Shown here: piece after piece, positions 45,281-54,292 of the stretch
Layout of the letters: each line of letters opens with the position of its first letter
Position numbering within the stretch: position 1 is the stretch's first letter
NCBI RefSeq assembly: GCF_003610805.1
Contig: NZ_RAPF01000006.1
Span: forward strand, 186,001 to 250,000
Source of the DNA: Altericroceibacterium spongiae
Lineage (GTDB): Bacteria > Pseudomonadota > Alphaproteobacteria > Sphingomonadales > Sphingomonadaceae
Direction: 5' to 3'
DNA length: 64,000 nt
Program-made: the position numbers and the translations under genes
The notes under the pieces: model-generated
What the model was told of the DNA's origin: nothing
The model's input: the letters and a program-made list of their open reading frames with translations, nothing else
Database searches by the model: none

Positions 45281-48200
45281 GTCGTCGCGCCTTCCATGGT
45301 CTTTTCCTTATCGACCTCGGCGATTTCCTGCTGCAGGCGCTGGAGATCGACACTGCGCGGCTGTCCATAACGGGCTATACCCAGATAGATTACGGGTGTG
45401 AGGAACAGGGTGAAGATGCCCGCAATGCCAAGCCCACCAAAAATGACCCAACCAATAGCTTGTCGTGCTTCGGCCCCGGCCCCGCTGGCAATTATCAGCG
45501 GGAATGCACCGATTACTGTGGATATGAGTGTCATTGCGATCGGGCGCAGCCGGATCGAGGCCGCCTGCTCAACCGCTTCGCGCACAGAGCGCCCCTGATG
45601 ACGCAGCTGGTCTGCAAACTCGACAATCAGAATACCATTTTTGGCCATCAGCCCGATCAGCATGACCAGCCCGATCTGCGAATAGATATTTAACGATACA
45701 CCGGACAGGAAAAGAGAGAAAATCGCTGCGGCCAGGGCGAAGGGAACCGTCAGCAGAACGACCAGTGCGCTGGTCAGACTTTCAAACTGGGCGATCAGCA
45801 CCAGAAAGACAATGATGAACGCGAAGGCATAGGTCAGCAGCAATTCATGCGAGGTTTCCGCAAGAGTAGCGGCTTCTCCCTGCAGGATAAGGTCGATATT
45901 GTCGGCCACCGCTGTTTCGGCGAGACGGTTGATCTCGTCCACGGCATCCTGCAGCGGCACACCGGGCGCAACATTAGCAGAAACTTCGATAGCACGGCGC
46001 TGCTCGGTCCGATCCAGTTCGGCCGCAATACCGCGTTCATCAATGGTGGTCACGCTGGAAAGCGGGATCAGCGCATCATTCGCCCCGCGCACATAGAGAT
46101 TGCGCAGGTCGGACGGGTTGGTAATCATGCGGGTTCTGGATGTGAGGAAGATCGGTACGGCCTGATCGTCTACATTGAGATCGGCCAGCTCCAGCCCGCC
46201 CACCATGGCCTGGAGGGTCAGGGACAGGTCGTCCAGATCCACTCCGAGATCGGCAGCATGACGACGGTCTATCTGGACCGAGAGCTGCGGTTGATTGGGC
46301 TGATAGGATATATCGGCATTCGAAAGAATGTCCGAATCCATGTCAATCGCGTCGGACAATGCCTGGGCGGAAAGGAAAATATCGTCATATTCGGCACCTG
46401 CCAGTGCCACTTCGATCCCTGTTTCGCCGCTGCCTCCGAAGCTTAGCGTGCCGCGGCCGAACACATTGATGCGCGAACCGGGGATTTCGCTCAGCGCTTC
46501 ATCCATGGCCCGTACGATTTCCATCTGGGTACGGTTGCGCTGTCCCCAGTCGGCCAGTTCCAGCCGGAGCAGGATACGATTGGGGTCGTAGCGCCCGACA
46601 ATCGAAAACACGGATTCCACTTCGCCGCTTTCGACAAAGGGTTTGAGCGCATCCTCGATCTCATGCAGTTCTTCATCCATGAAATGGATGCCCACGCCGT
46701 CCGGACCGCTGGCCATGATGACGATCGAACCACGATCCTCGTCCGGTACCAGTTCATTATCGAGCAAACCATAGAGAAGGGCGGCGCAAGCAGCTGCCGC
46801 CAGAGAAAAGCCGATGGTCATTTTAGGATGATCGAGGCAGCGTTTCAGGCCGCGATCATAGGTCGAGCCGATATTTCGCCCCCACCGCGTCAGTCGACTA
46901 TGCTCATGTCCTTCGGTGCGCAGATTGAGACGCGCGGAAAGAGCTGGGACGAGTGAGAGGGCGACAAAGGAGGACAGAATAACCGCGACGGCCAGCACGA
47001 AGCCGAATTCGCGAAATAGTCGTCCGGCCTCGGAAGGCAGGAAGGAAATCGGTATAAAAACCGAAGCGAGGACGGCAGTTGTGGCAATGACAGCGAAGAA
47101 GACCTGCCGGGTGCCGATAACGGCGGCGGCTCTTTTCCCAAGCCCCATATTTTGAAGGCGTTGTGCATTTTCCAGCACGACGATAGCGTCGTCGACAATA
47201 AGGCCGGTGGCCAGAACAAGTGCCAGCAAAGTGAGCAGATTGATCGAAAAACCCATCAACCATATGCCGGCTACCACACCGACAAGCGCAACAGGAATGG
47301 TTGTGCTTGGCACAATGGTTGGCGGCACGGCGCGAAAGAACAGCAGCATGGTCGCGATCACCACGAAAATCGTGAAAATCAGCGTGACCAGTACTTCCTG
47401 TACCGACACTTTGATGAAATCGGCGTCGTCTGAGATGACGCGCACCTGCAAATCGTCAAAACGCGCATTGACGCGCTCCACCGCAGCATGAATCGAATCT
47501 GAAATCTGGATCGTGTTCGAACTTGCCTGCCGAACAACACCCATGCCGATAACCGTACGACCATCCACCCGGACAAAATTCGTGGCATTGGCAGGCGCAA
47601 AATTGGCTTCTGCGACATCTCCTATCCTCGTATCGCCTGCGATCACAATATTGCGGATCAGGTCCGGATTGGTCGCACTGGCTTCTGCCCGGACCACGAG
47701 TTCCTGCGCATCCGAACGGAAACTGCCGATCGGTACGTCATAGGGCGCGCGATTGAGGGCTGCTGCCACGTCCGACATGGTCAGGCCGAACCGGTTGAGG
47801 CGTACCGGATCAACCGTTACGCGCATTTGGCGCGGGCGGGAGCCGAATTGCGTAATGCTCGCCACGCCTTCCGCTGTCAGCAACTCGGGAATCACGTCGT
47901 TTTCGACGATGTTGGACAGGGCTGCCTGATCGTAACGGTTACTCGACACGGCCAGTGTCATGATCGGACTGGCATCCTCATCTGCCTTGACCACTGTAAC
48001 CTGTTCGATCCGGTCGGGCAGACGCCTTGTGACCCGGCTCACCGCCTCACGGACATCGGAAGCTGCCGTATCGAGGTCGGTACCAGGGTTGAATTCGACC
48101 CGCACGCGGGCATTGTTCTCCTCGCTGGCCGAGTGGATTTCCCGAATTCCGGATACGCGTGCGACGGCATCTTCGAGGATCGATGTCACTTCGGTGTCCA

Positions 48201-48390
48201 TCGTCTCCGGTGCGGCACCGGGGAAGTTGGCTGTAACCGAAACGATGGGCCGGTCTACATCGGGTAATTCACGCACTTCGATACCGATCAGCGCCGCTAT
48301 GCCGGCGATCACGATCAGCAAATTAAGCACCCAGATCAGCAGCGGTCGCTTCACCGCCAGCATGGGCAGATCGGACCGTTCAGTCGCCAT
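45277..48390 (-). CDS. RND multidrug efflux permease (HAE1-type)
   Basis: 1037 residues with the RND layout of 12 membrane helices and two large periplasmic loops. Markers include MLAVKRPLLIWVLNLL at the N-terminus, FPGAAPETMDTEV, the proton-relay Asp pair LIVDDAIVVLEN in helix 4, SIVGRYDPN, and MLIGLMAKNGILIVEFADQL. It exports drugs or toxic organics using proton motive force. The ATG at 48390 (MATERSDLPML) is preferred to the upstream extension at 48432, and overlaps the adaptor gene by 11 nt. Confidence 0.95.
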   Translation of the reverse strand: MATERSDLPMLAVKRPLLIWVLNLLIVIAGIAALIGIEVRELPDVDRPIVSVTANFPGAAPETMDTEVTSILEDAVARVSGIREIHSASEENNARVRVEFNPGTDLDTAASDVREAVSRVTRRLPDRIEQVTVVKADEDASPIMTLAVSSNRYDQAALSNIVENDVIPELLTAEGVASITQFGSRPRQMRVTVDPVRLNRFGLTMSDVAAALNRAPYDVPIGSFRSDAQELVVRAEASATNPDLIRNIVIAGDTRIGDVAEANFAPANATNFVRVDGRTVIGMGVVRQASSNTIQISDSIHAAVERVNARFDDLQVRVISDDADFIKVSVQEVLVTLIFTIFVVIATMLLFFRAVPPTIVPSTTIPVALVGVVAGIWLMGFSINLLTLLALVLATGLIVDDAIVVLENAQRLQNMGLGKRAAAVIGTRQVFFAVIATTAVLASVFIPISFLPSEAGRLFREFGFVLAVAVILSSFVALSLVPALSARLNLRTEGHEHSRLTRWGRNIGSTYDRGLKRCLDHPKMTIGFSLAAAACAALLYGLLDNELVPDEDRGSIVIMASGPDGVGIHFMDEELHEIEDALKPFVESGEVESVFSIVGRYDPNRILLRLELADWGQRNRTQMEIVRAMDEALSEIPGSRINVFGRGTLSFGGSGETGIEVALAGAEYDDIFLSAQALSDAIDMDSDILSNADISYQPNQPQLSVQIDRRHAADLGVDLDDLSLTLQAMVGGLELADLNVDDQAVPIFLTSRTRMITNPSDLRNLYVRGANDALIPLSSVTTIDERGIAAELDRTEQRRAIEVSANVAPGVPLQDAVDEINRLAETAVADNIDLILQGEAATLAETSHELLLTYAFAFIIVFLVLIAQFESLTSALVVLLTVPFALAAAIFSLFLSGVSLNIYSQIGLVMLIGLMAKNGILIVEFADQLRHQGRSVREAVEQAASIRLRPIAMTLISTVIGAFPLIIASGAGAEARQAIGWVIFGGLGIAGIFTLFLTPVIYLGIARYGQPRSVDLQRLQQEIAEVDKEKTMEGATT

Positions 48391-49471
48391 CGCTGCCTGC
48401 TGCGTTACCGTCGGTTTCACGCAGAACTGCATCCTGGCGTGAAGGAGCTGAGGGTTTCAGAATGCGAACCTCCTGCCCTTCGCGCAATTTCTGCACGCCT
48501 TCCACCACGATGACCTCTTCTTCATCAAGAGGAGCATCGAGAAAGGCCAGACCATCGCGCCGGGAGGTGATAGAAACAGGAATTCGATGAGCCTTGCCTT
48601 CGCGCACGGCCCAGATGAAAGAACCTTCACCACCCCAGATAATAGCCTGTTCGGGCACGGCAGGGCGTTTGCTGCCGGTCGTTCTGAACAGGACACGAAA
48701 GCTCATACCAGGACGCAGGCTGTCATCTGTATTGGCAATCCGGGTTCGCACGGTGAAGGTGCGCTGACTCTGCGAAATCGCAGAGTCAGTGGCAATAACC
48801 TGAGCTGAGATGGTCCTGTCCGGTTCCGAGAAGGGTGTAACAGAAACGGTTTCACCCGGCTGCAACTCGGCAAAGATCGCCTCAGGGGCTGCGAAATCGA
48901 TGTACAGCGTGCTGCGCTGGTCAAGCTGGGCAATCGCTGTCGTGTTGGTGATCCTGTCACCCGGGTCGATATCGGTCAGGCCGATATGACCGGAGAAGGG
49001 GGCTCTGATCGTCCGGTCGGCCAGATTGGTCTGGGCTTGCTGTAATTCAACATTAGCCGATGCGAGAGCGGTCTCACCGGCTTCAATCTGACTGGCGGAA
49101 AGCGCGCCCGTATCCTCGATCCGGCGATAGCGGGTCAGTAATTGATCGGCTTCCTGAACACGTACCTTGGCAAGCTCCACAGCCAGCTTTTCCCGCCGTG
49201 AATCGAGTTCGACCAGCGGCTGGCCCTTGCGCACATAATCGCCCGCGGAAAAGAGTACCCGGCGAACCTGGCCTGCTGTTTCGGGGAAGATCTGGGCAGA
49301 AGTGATAGCCCGTGCGGTGCCGACCGCTTCCACTTCATTTTCTTCCGGCAGAAAGGCCAGATCGCGGGCAACGATAGGGATAGCATCCTGTGTGGAGTTC
49401 TGGGAACCGTCGCTACAGGAGACAATAAGAAGGGTGAAAGGCAGCAAGAAACTGGATAGCCTTAATGACAT
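48380..49471 (-). CDS. RND efflux periplasmic adaptor (membrane fusion protein)
   Basis: 363 residues from ATG 49471. The signal peptide ends in the lipobox LLIVSC (Cys19). The adaptor fold shows the lipoyl half-motifs GQVRRVLFSAGDYVRKGQPL and RTIRAPFSGHIGLTDIDPGD, separated by an alpha-helical hairpin (about residues 90-140), then beta-barrel and membrane-proximal domains. It links the pump to the outer-membrane duct. First gene of the leftward operon; no local regulator gene is adjacent, the nearest upstream gene being a CDF transporter on the same strand. Confidence 0.93.
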   Translation of the reverse strand: MSLRLSSFLLPFTLLIVSCSDGSQNSTQDAIPIVARDLAFLPEENEVEAVGTARAITSAQIFPETAGQVRRVLFSAGDYVRKGQPLVELDSRREKLAVELAKVRVQEADQLLTRYRRIEDTGALSASQIEAGETALASANVELQQAQTNLADRTIRAPFSGHIGLTDIDPGDRITNTTAIAQLDQRSTLYIDFAAPEAIFAELQPGETVSVTPFSEPDRTISAQVIATDSAISQSQRTFTVRTRIANTDDSLRPGMSFRVLFRTTGSKRPAVPEQAIIWGGEGSFIWAVREGKAHRIPVSITSRRDGLAFLDAPLDEEEVIVVEGVQKLREGQEVRILKPSAPSRQDAVLRETDGNAAGSDGD

Positions 49472-49794
49472 TGCTTGACGCTGCACCCTTTCATCATCCG
49501 ACCCTGAGAATATGCCTATTACGTATATGCACGCGCTACCCGATCTGCCGTCAGGCAAGGCAATTGGCCCGCCTCTTGAAATTTAAGAAGTCCAGCTTTC
49601 AGAAGGCCCTCAATTTGGCAGACGAAGAATATACGAAATCCCTCACCTGCCTATAATGTATAATAAATTAATATTATCGTCTTTCGCAGAACAGGATTCC
49701 CCCTCCTGATTCTTCATGCCGAACGTATACACACGCTGGCAGAAGGCCAAGCCCTGCTTGAAGAATGAAAAAATGCAGAGAAATGAAGCGGAAG
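49472..49794. other. Gene-free interval upstream of the RND operon
   Basis: 323 nt, AT-richer than its surroundings. It must hold the promoter of the efflux operon. I see a strongly AT-rich block at about 49655-49680 but no clear operator, terminator or gene; the short open frame at 49465-49656 lacks gene-like composition. Confidence 0.5.
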
Positions 49795-50757
49795 CTAAAA
49801 TGTCTGGCCGGGGCGTTCCTGAATCAGTGCTACCTCTCGCTTTTCGGGTCGAATATAGATGGAAGTGAGTTGTGGCACTTTGGCCTTCATAGCCGTTTCA
49901 AAGTCTTCGATCAGGTTTTCACCATCACCCATCGGAACATCATCGGCAAAATCCGCGCTGATGGCTACGAAAACGGCGTCGGGCGAGGTGTGGATTGTCC
50001 TGACATGATTGACGGCCGTGATTTGCGGAGATTCTTCCAGCAATTTCCACACGGCTTCGACAATGTCCGCATCCGCGCTTTCGCCGATCAGCAATCCCTT
50101 GGCTTCGCGCGAGAGCAGGATAGCGACACAGGCCAGCACCAGCCCGATTACGACCGATGCAGCTCCGTCGATACGCGGATCACCGAGATAATGGCTGGTC
50201 CAGACACCGATTCCGGCGACCAGCAGGCCGATAAGCGCAGCGCTATCTTCGAACAGAACGATGAAATTGGCCGGGTCTTTGGACCGACGAACCGATTGCC
50301 ACCAATTGCGCTTGCCACGCGTTTCGTTGAATTCGCGTACCGCGAGAACCCAGGATGTTCCTTCCAGCAGAATGGCAATGCCAAGGACAATATAATTAAC
50401 TGTAGGATCGTGCAGTGGTTCGGGATTGATGATATGCAGAATGCCTTCATAGATCGAGACCCCCGCGCCGAGCGCAAAGATCAGAATGGCGACGACAAAG
50501 GCCCAGAAATAGAGTTCCCGCCCATAACCGAAGGGATGCATAGCATCGGCCGGACGTTTGGAACGCGCCTGACCATAAAGCAGCAAAACCTGATTTCCGC
50601 TATCGACCATGGAATGAACACCTTCGGTCAACATGGCGGAGGAGCCGGTAATGGCCGATGCCACGAACTTTGCGATGGCAATGCCGAGATTGGCTAATAG
50701 GGCACCGTAAAGAACGATGTTCTTCTGGAAATGGCTGGCTGATTCGGAAGGGGTCAC
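49795..50757 (-). CDS. Cation diffusion facilitator (CDF) family transporter
   Basis: 320 residues with six predicted membrane helices and a C-terminal cytoplasmic metal-binding domain. Zinc-site residues are in LTEGVHSMVDSGNQ (helix 2, HxxxD) and LFEDSAALIG (helix 5, E/D), and HPFGYGRE follows helix 2 as in the family. It exports Zn2+, Co2+, Cd2+, Fe2+ or Mn2+; the metal is not decided by sequence alone. HSMVD with EDSAA fits the Fe/Zn group rather than a canonical HxxxD/HxxxD Zn site. Confidence 0.9.
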   Translation of the reverse strand: MTPSESASHFQKNIVLYGALLANLGIAIAKFVASAITGSSAMLTEGVHSMVDSGNQVLLLYGQARSKRPADAMHPFGYGRELYFWAFVVAILIFALGAGVSIYEGILHIINPEPLHDPTVNYIVLGIAILLEGTSWVLAVREFNETRGKRNWWQSVRRSKDPANFIVLFEDSAALIGLLVAGIGVWTSHYLGDPRIDGAASVVIGLVLACVAILLSREAKGLLIGESADADIVEAVWKLLEESPQITAVNHVRTIHTSPDAVFVAISADFADDVPMGDGENLIEDFETAMKAKVPQLTSIYIRPEKREVALIQERPGQTF

Positions 50758-50943
50758 GAGGAAGGGCTCACTGCTGGAAAGAGAAAAGCATAATGCGGCC
50801 TGTCACATGCGGCAATCTGTCTGCAAGCAGCAAATATAGCCGGTGCATCTTTATGACCGGTCGCAAGATGCTGAAATACAATGCTATCTGGCGCCCTTTT
50901 CTATGAAGACACGCCCCATATGGGGGCGCCAGACAGAGCCTTC

Positions 50944-51315
50944 TCAAACCTTCGTGTCGTATAATGCCTGAGCCTCTTCGATCTGCGGCAGATGATCGAA
51001 AGCCCATGCACCGACGGTCTGTATCGGTCCGGCAAGAGAATGTCCCAACTCCGTAAGCTCATAATCCACTCTGGGTGGAATTGAAGTGGTAACAGCCCGC
51101 GTCACCAATCCATCGCGTTCGAGATGGCGCAGGGTCAGTGTGAGCATCCGTTGCGAAATGCCATCAACACCGCGTTTTAACTCACTGAAACGAAGCGGTT
51201 GTTTCTGAAGAAGCATAATCACGAGCACGCTCCATTTTCCCGCAATGCGAGAGAGCACCTGCGAGACTTTCATGCAGTCAGCCGTGTGGCGGACAAGTGG
51301 TTCGGTTCCTTCCAT
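50944..51315 (-). CDS. HxlR family transcriptional regulator
   Basis: 123 residues. Family markers: TADCMKVSQVLSRIAGKWSVLVIMLL, RFSELKRGVDGISQRMLTLTLR, and PPRVDYELTELGHSLAGP. A Cys at about residue 14 occupies the conserved sensing position. It is divergent from the NmrA-like gene at 51559 with a 243-nt intergenic region containing palindromes, and likely represses the reductase cluster 51559-54250. It is a paralogue of the regulator at 2596-3033. Confidence 0.9.
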   Translation of the reverse strand: MEGTEPLVRHTADCMKVSQVLSRIAGKWSVLVIMLLQKQPLRFSELKRGVDGISQRMLTLTLRHLERDGLVTRAVTTSIPPRVDYELTELGHSLAGPIQTVGAWAFDHLPQIEEAQALYDTKV

Positions 51316-51558
51316 GTAACCTCGGTATCATTGGTGTGCCGTCTTGTGACGGCGTGAGATGGTCTCATATATATACTGAGTTACAAAGAGGACCCAAATG
51401 CCGATGTCGATCATCTGCTTCGGGAAACCGGCTTTCGATGCAAAAACGCCCCCTTGCCGGACCGAAATATCGAAGAAAACCGCCTTCCCCGGCGGACGAT
51501 AACAGGGCGCTCTGCCATCTGCGGCATGCTCACCAACCCAATCGAGACAAGGACCAAT
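51316..51558. promoter_or_regulatory. Divergent hxlR/reductase control region with palindromes
   Basis: 243 nt. It contains GCCGTC/GACGGC (51338-51343 and 51348-51353, TTGT loop), the palindrome TGAGATGGTCTCA (51355-51367) and an AT-rich TATATATA stretch immediately after, which could be a -10 region. These are candidate operators for the HxlR protein. Confidence 0.5.
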
Positions 51559-52479
51559 ATGACGGAAAAAAGCAAACTTATCGTGCTGCTGGGTGCAACC
51601 GGTAATCTGGGGTCTTTGATAGCGCAGTCCCTGCTGGAAAAGCCGGAGGTGCAATTGCGTGTCCTTGTACGCCCTCAAAGTGTCGACAAGCTTGCAACGT
51701 TGCGAGAGCAGGGCGTGGATATTGTTGAATTCGACCTTGAAGATATCGATCAGGCGGGAATTCTTGAAAAAGCCGTTGATGGGGCTTTCTGCGTGATCTC
51801 GGCAATACAGGGCGGCCCTGATATTATCGTCGATGCGCAACTTCGCCTGCTTGAAACATGCCGTAAAGCCGGTGTGCGCAGGCTTATCCCGTCGAATTTT
51901 TCCTATAATATTTTCGGTCTCGTTGAGGGTGATAACATCAATTCAGACGACCGCAGGGCTTTCGCGCGTGCTGCGCTTGAAGTGCAGGGCGATATGGAAG
52001 TCGTGCAAGTCCAGAACGGTGCCTTTCTGGATCGCAGAGTCCTTTTCGGGTTCCTCGGCGCTTTCGATCTCGAAAAGGGGTGTGCATTTCTATGGGGTGA
52101 CGGCAATGAGGCGATGGATTTTACCACTTATGACGATACAGCCCGGTTCACGGCAGAAGTTGCGACCGACGATGCGGTCCTGCCTAACATCCTCGAAATT
52201 GCTGGTGAAACCCTGAACTTTCATGAGCTGGTCAAGGCGTATGAAGATGCCTCGGGCAAATCCATCAGCGTCAGCCATCTGGGAACATTGGCCGATCTCG
52301 ACAAGGCAATTGAGCAACGCCGTCAGGCCGAACCGGGGAATATGTACGCCTGGTTGCCGCTGATGTATTGGCGCGCGATGCTGTCAGGGAAAGCCAAGCT
52401 GCATTCGATTGCCAATGATCGCTACCCGCAGATCCAACCGGTCACACTTCGCGAATATGTACGCAAGGAAGGACTGTGA
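51559..52479 (+). CDS. NmrA-like atypical SDR (aromatic alcohol/isoflavone-reductase type)
   Basis: 306 residues. The dinucleotide motif GATGNLGSLI at the N-terminus and the segment RRLIPSNFSYN place it with NmrA/isoflavone-reductase-like atypical SDRs; such proteins reduce aromatic substrates with NADPH or act as redox sensors. The ATG at 51559 has AAGGA 6 nt upstream; the earlier frame lacks a site. The next gene begins 1 nt after its stop. Confidence 0.88.
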   Translation: MTEKSKLIVLLGATGNLGSLIAQSLLEKPEVQLRVLVRPQSVDKLATLREQGVDIVEFDLEDIDQAGILEKAVDGAFCVISAIQGGPDIIVDAQLRLLETCRKAGVRRLIPSNFSYNIFGLVEGDNINSDDRRAFARAALEVQGDMEVVQVQNGAFLDRRVLFGFLGAFDLEKGCAFLWGDGNEAMDFTTYDDTARFTAEVATDDAVLPNILEIAGETLNFHELVKAYEDASGKSISVSHLGTLADLDKAIEQRRQAEPGNMYAWLPLMYWRAMLSGKAKLHSIANDRYPQIQPVTLREYVRKEGL

Positions 52480-52480
52480 A

Positions 52481-53248
52481 ATGAACGATATTATCGATCT
52501 CTCCAAGGCGAACTATCCCGACCTCAGTAACCGGCGCGTTGTTATCGCCGGAGGAACGGGCGATGTCGGCGAAGGCATTGTTCGTGCATGGCTGAAGGCC
52601 GGAGCCCATGTCATTGTGCCTTCGCGCAGTGACAGCAAGGTCGAGACCTTTCGGGATGTGCTGTCCGATCTCGGGCAATTGGAAAAACTCGATTTCGTGG
52701 TCGGCAGTTATTCCGGCTTCGACGAAGCACAGGAAATGGCCGAACATATCGGTGAGGAATATGGTGAAGTCACCGATGTAATCGCTTCGATCGGTGGCTG
52801 GTGGCAAGGCAAGTCCCTATGGGATATCTCACCTGATGATTGGCAGCGTTATTTTATCGATATGACGACGGCCCATGCAGCCACTGCTCGCGCATGGGTT
52901 CCGCGTTTATCGCAAAAAGGGAGCTATCAGCTGATCCTCGGCGGCAGTGCGGTCGAACCGATAGCCGGTGCTTCGATCATCAATATGCAGCAGGCAGCAC
53001 TGCTGATGATGCGCCATGTTCTGTCGCTTGAAGCCGGTGAAAAGCATCGGATTGCAGCGCAGATATTGGGACCTGTCATCACCCGTGCCCGAAGCCGGTA
53101 CAAGGATGACTGGGTGTCCAACGACGAAGTCGGTCTGGTCACGCTCGGTATCGCTGCCGATCCGGGAGCAACGGATCGGGATTATACCAGTCAGGACAAG
53201 ACGCAGATGCGCGATACTTTGCAAGGACTGGGCGTCTATCCGCAGTGA
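52481..53248 (+). CDS. SDR-fold protein lacking the catalytic Tyr and Lys
   Basis: 255 residues. The cofactor loop GGTGDVGEG (residues 24-32) and a Rossmann pattern are clear, and Ser156 lies in GGSAVEP, but +13 from that Ser is Met169 and +17 is Ala173, where SDRs carry Tyr and Lys. The NAG motif region is ASIGG. It may bind NAD(P)H without ordinary SDR chemistry, act as a partner of the neighbouring reductases, or use other residues. It starts 1 nt after the NmrA-like gene, with AAGGA upstream. Confidence 0.82.
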   Translation: MNDIIDLSKANYPDLSNRRVVIAGGTGDVGEGIVRAWLKAGAHVIVPSRSDSKVETFRDVLSDLGQLEKLDFVVGSYSGFDEAQEMAEHIGEEYGEVTDVIASIGGWWQGKSLWDISPDDWQRYFIDMTTAHAATARAWVPRLSQKGSYQLILGGSAVEPIAGASIINMQQAALLMMRHVLSLEAGEKHRIAAQILGPVITRARSRYKDDWVSNDEVGLVTLGIAADPGATDRDYTSQDKTQMRDTLQGLGVYPQ

Positions 53249-53344
53249 AAAGCGCGATACTCTCTTGCACAATAGCTGAAAAATCTCCGCCTTCCCTGGG
53301 AAACGAACCCGCAAAGAGCGAAGCAAATATCGAAGGAGAACGTG

Positions 53345-54250
53345 ATGAAAGCGATCCAGTTTAGTGAGTATGGTGAGCCGGATGTCCTGAAAATGGTCGA
53401 TATTGAAGAACCTCATCCCGGCAGGGGACAGGTGCGGGTTGCGGTCAAGGCTGCCGGAGTCAATGCTCTGGACTGGAAGTTGCGATCCGGGATTATGCAC
53501 GATTTCATGCCTGTTTCCTTCCCTTCGGGCGTCGGGTTCGAAGCCTCGGGTATTGTGGATGAAATCGGCGAGGGCGTGTCCGGCGTTTCGGTCGGAGATG
53601 CTGTTTTCGGCATCGGCAGCAATACGATGGCAGAAAATGCCATTCTCACAAGCTGGGCGCATAAACCTGAAGATATGTCCTTCGAAATAGCTGCCGGTCT
53701 CCCTGTTGTAGTCGAAACGGCTACCCGCATTCTCGATCAGGTCGGATCAAAAGCAGGCGAGACTCTTCTTGTAAGCGGCGCTGCGGGCGGTGTCGGGACG
53801 GCCGTAATTCAGTTTGCTCGTCATCGCGGTATGACAGTGATCGGGACGGCCAGCGAAGGAAAGCACGACTATCTGCGCAAACTGGGCGCCATTCCGACCG
53901 TCTATGGTGCCGGTCTGGCAGAACGGGTGCGCGAACTGGCCCCCCAAGGTGTGGACGCTGCTCTCGATCTTGCAGGTTCCGGAATTATTCCTGAATTGAT
54001 CGAGCTTGTTGGCGATGCGGCGCGGGTTCTTTCCATCTCCGATTTCACAGCATCCGAATATGGCGCACAGTTTTCGCCCGACGCTCAGCCACATCCGGAA
54101 CGGGTCTTTGCCGAAACGGCGCGGCTTTATTCGGAAGGATCGTTTCAATTGCATCTCGAAAAGACCTTCCCGCTGACACAGGTCGGTGAAGCGCAAACAC
54201 TGAGCAGGGAAGGCCATGTTACCGGAAAACTTGTCGTCTCCGTGAGTTGA
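53345..54250 (+). CDS. NADP-dependent oxidoreductase, quinone-reductase-like MDR family
   Basis: 301 residues. Zinc-free medium-chain dehydrogenase: MKAIQFSEYGEPDVL at the N-terminus, NALDWKLRSG, and the cofactor motif GAAGGVGTAVIQFA near residue 145. The family reduces quinones or enals. The ATG at 53345 is chosen for GGAG at 7 nt spacing; a GTG three bases earlier is too close. It follows the SDR gene after about 96 nt and is probably part of the same HxlR-controlled cluster. Confidence 0.9.
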   Translation: MKAIQFSEYGEPDVLKMVDIEEPHPGRGQVRVAVKAAGVNALDWKLRSGIMHDFMPVSFPSGVGFEASGIVDEIGEGVSGVSVGDAVFGIGSNTMAENAILTSWAHKPEDMSFEIAAGLPVVVETATRILDQVGSKAGETLLVSGAAGGVGTAVIQFARHRGMTVIGTASEGKHDYLRKLGAIPTVYGAGLAERVRELAPQGVDAALDLAGSGIIPELIELVGDAARVLSISDFTASEYGAQFSPDAQPHPERVFAETARLYSEGSFQLHLEKTFPLTQVGEAQTLSREGHVTGKLVVSVS

Positions 54251-54292
54251 TAGAGGGAAGCCAGTCTCCCGTTTAGCGGTCCTCTGGTATTT

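Noticed and set aside
49465-49656. A 63-codon open frame in the AT-rich interval before the RND operon
   Set aside because: Overlaps the adaptor start, has no ribosome binding site and its composition does not match the genes around it.
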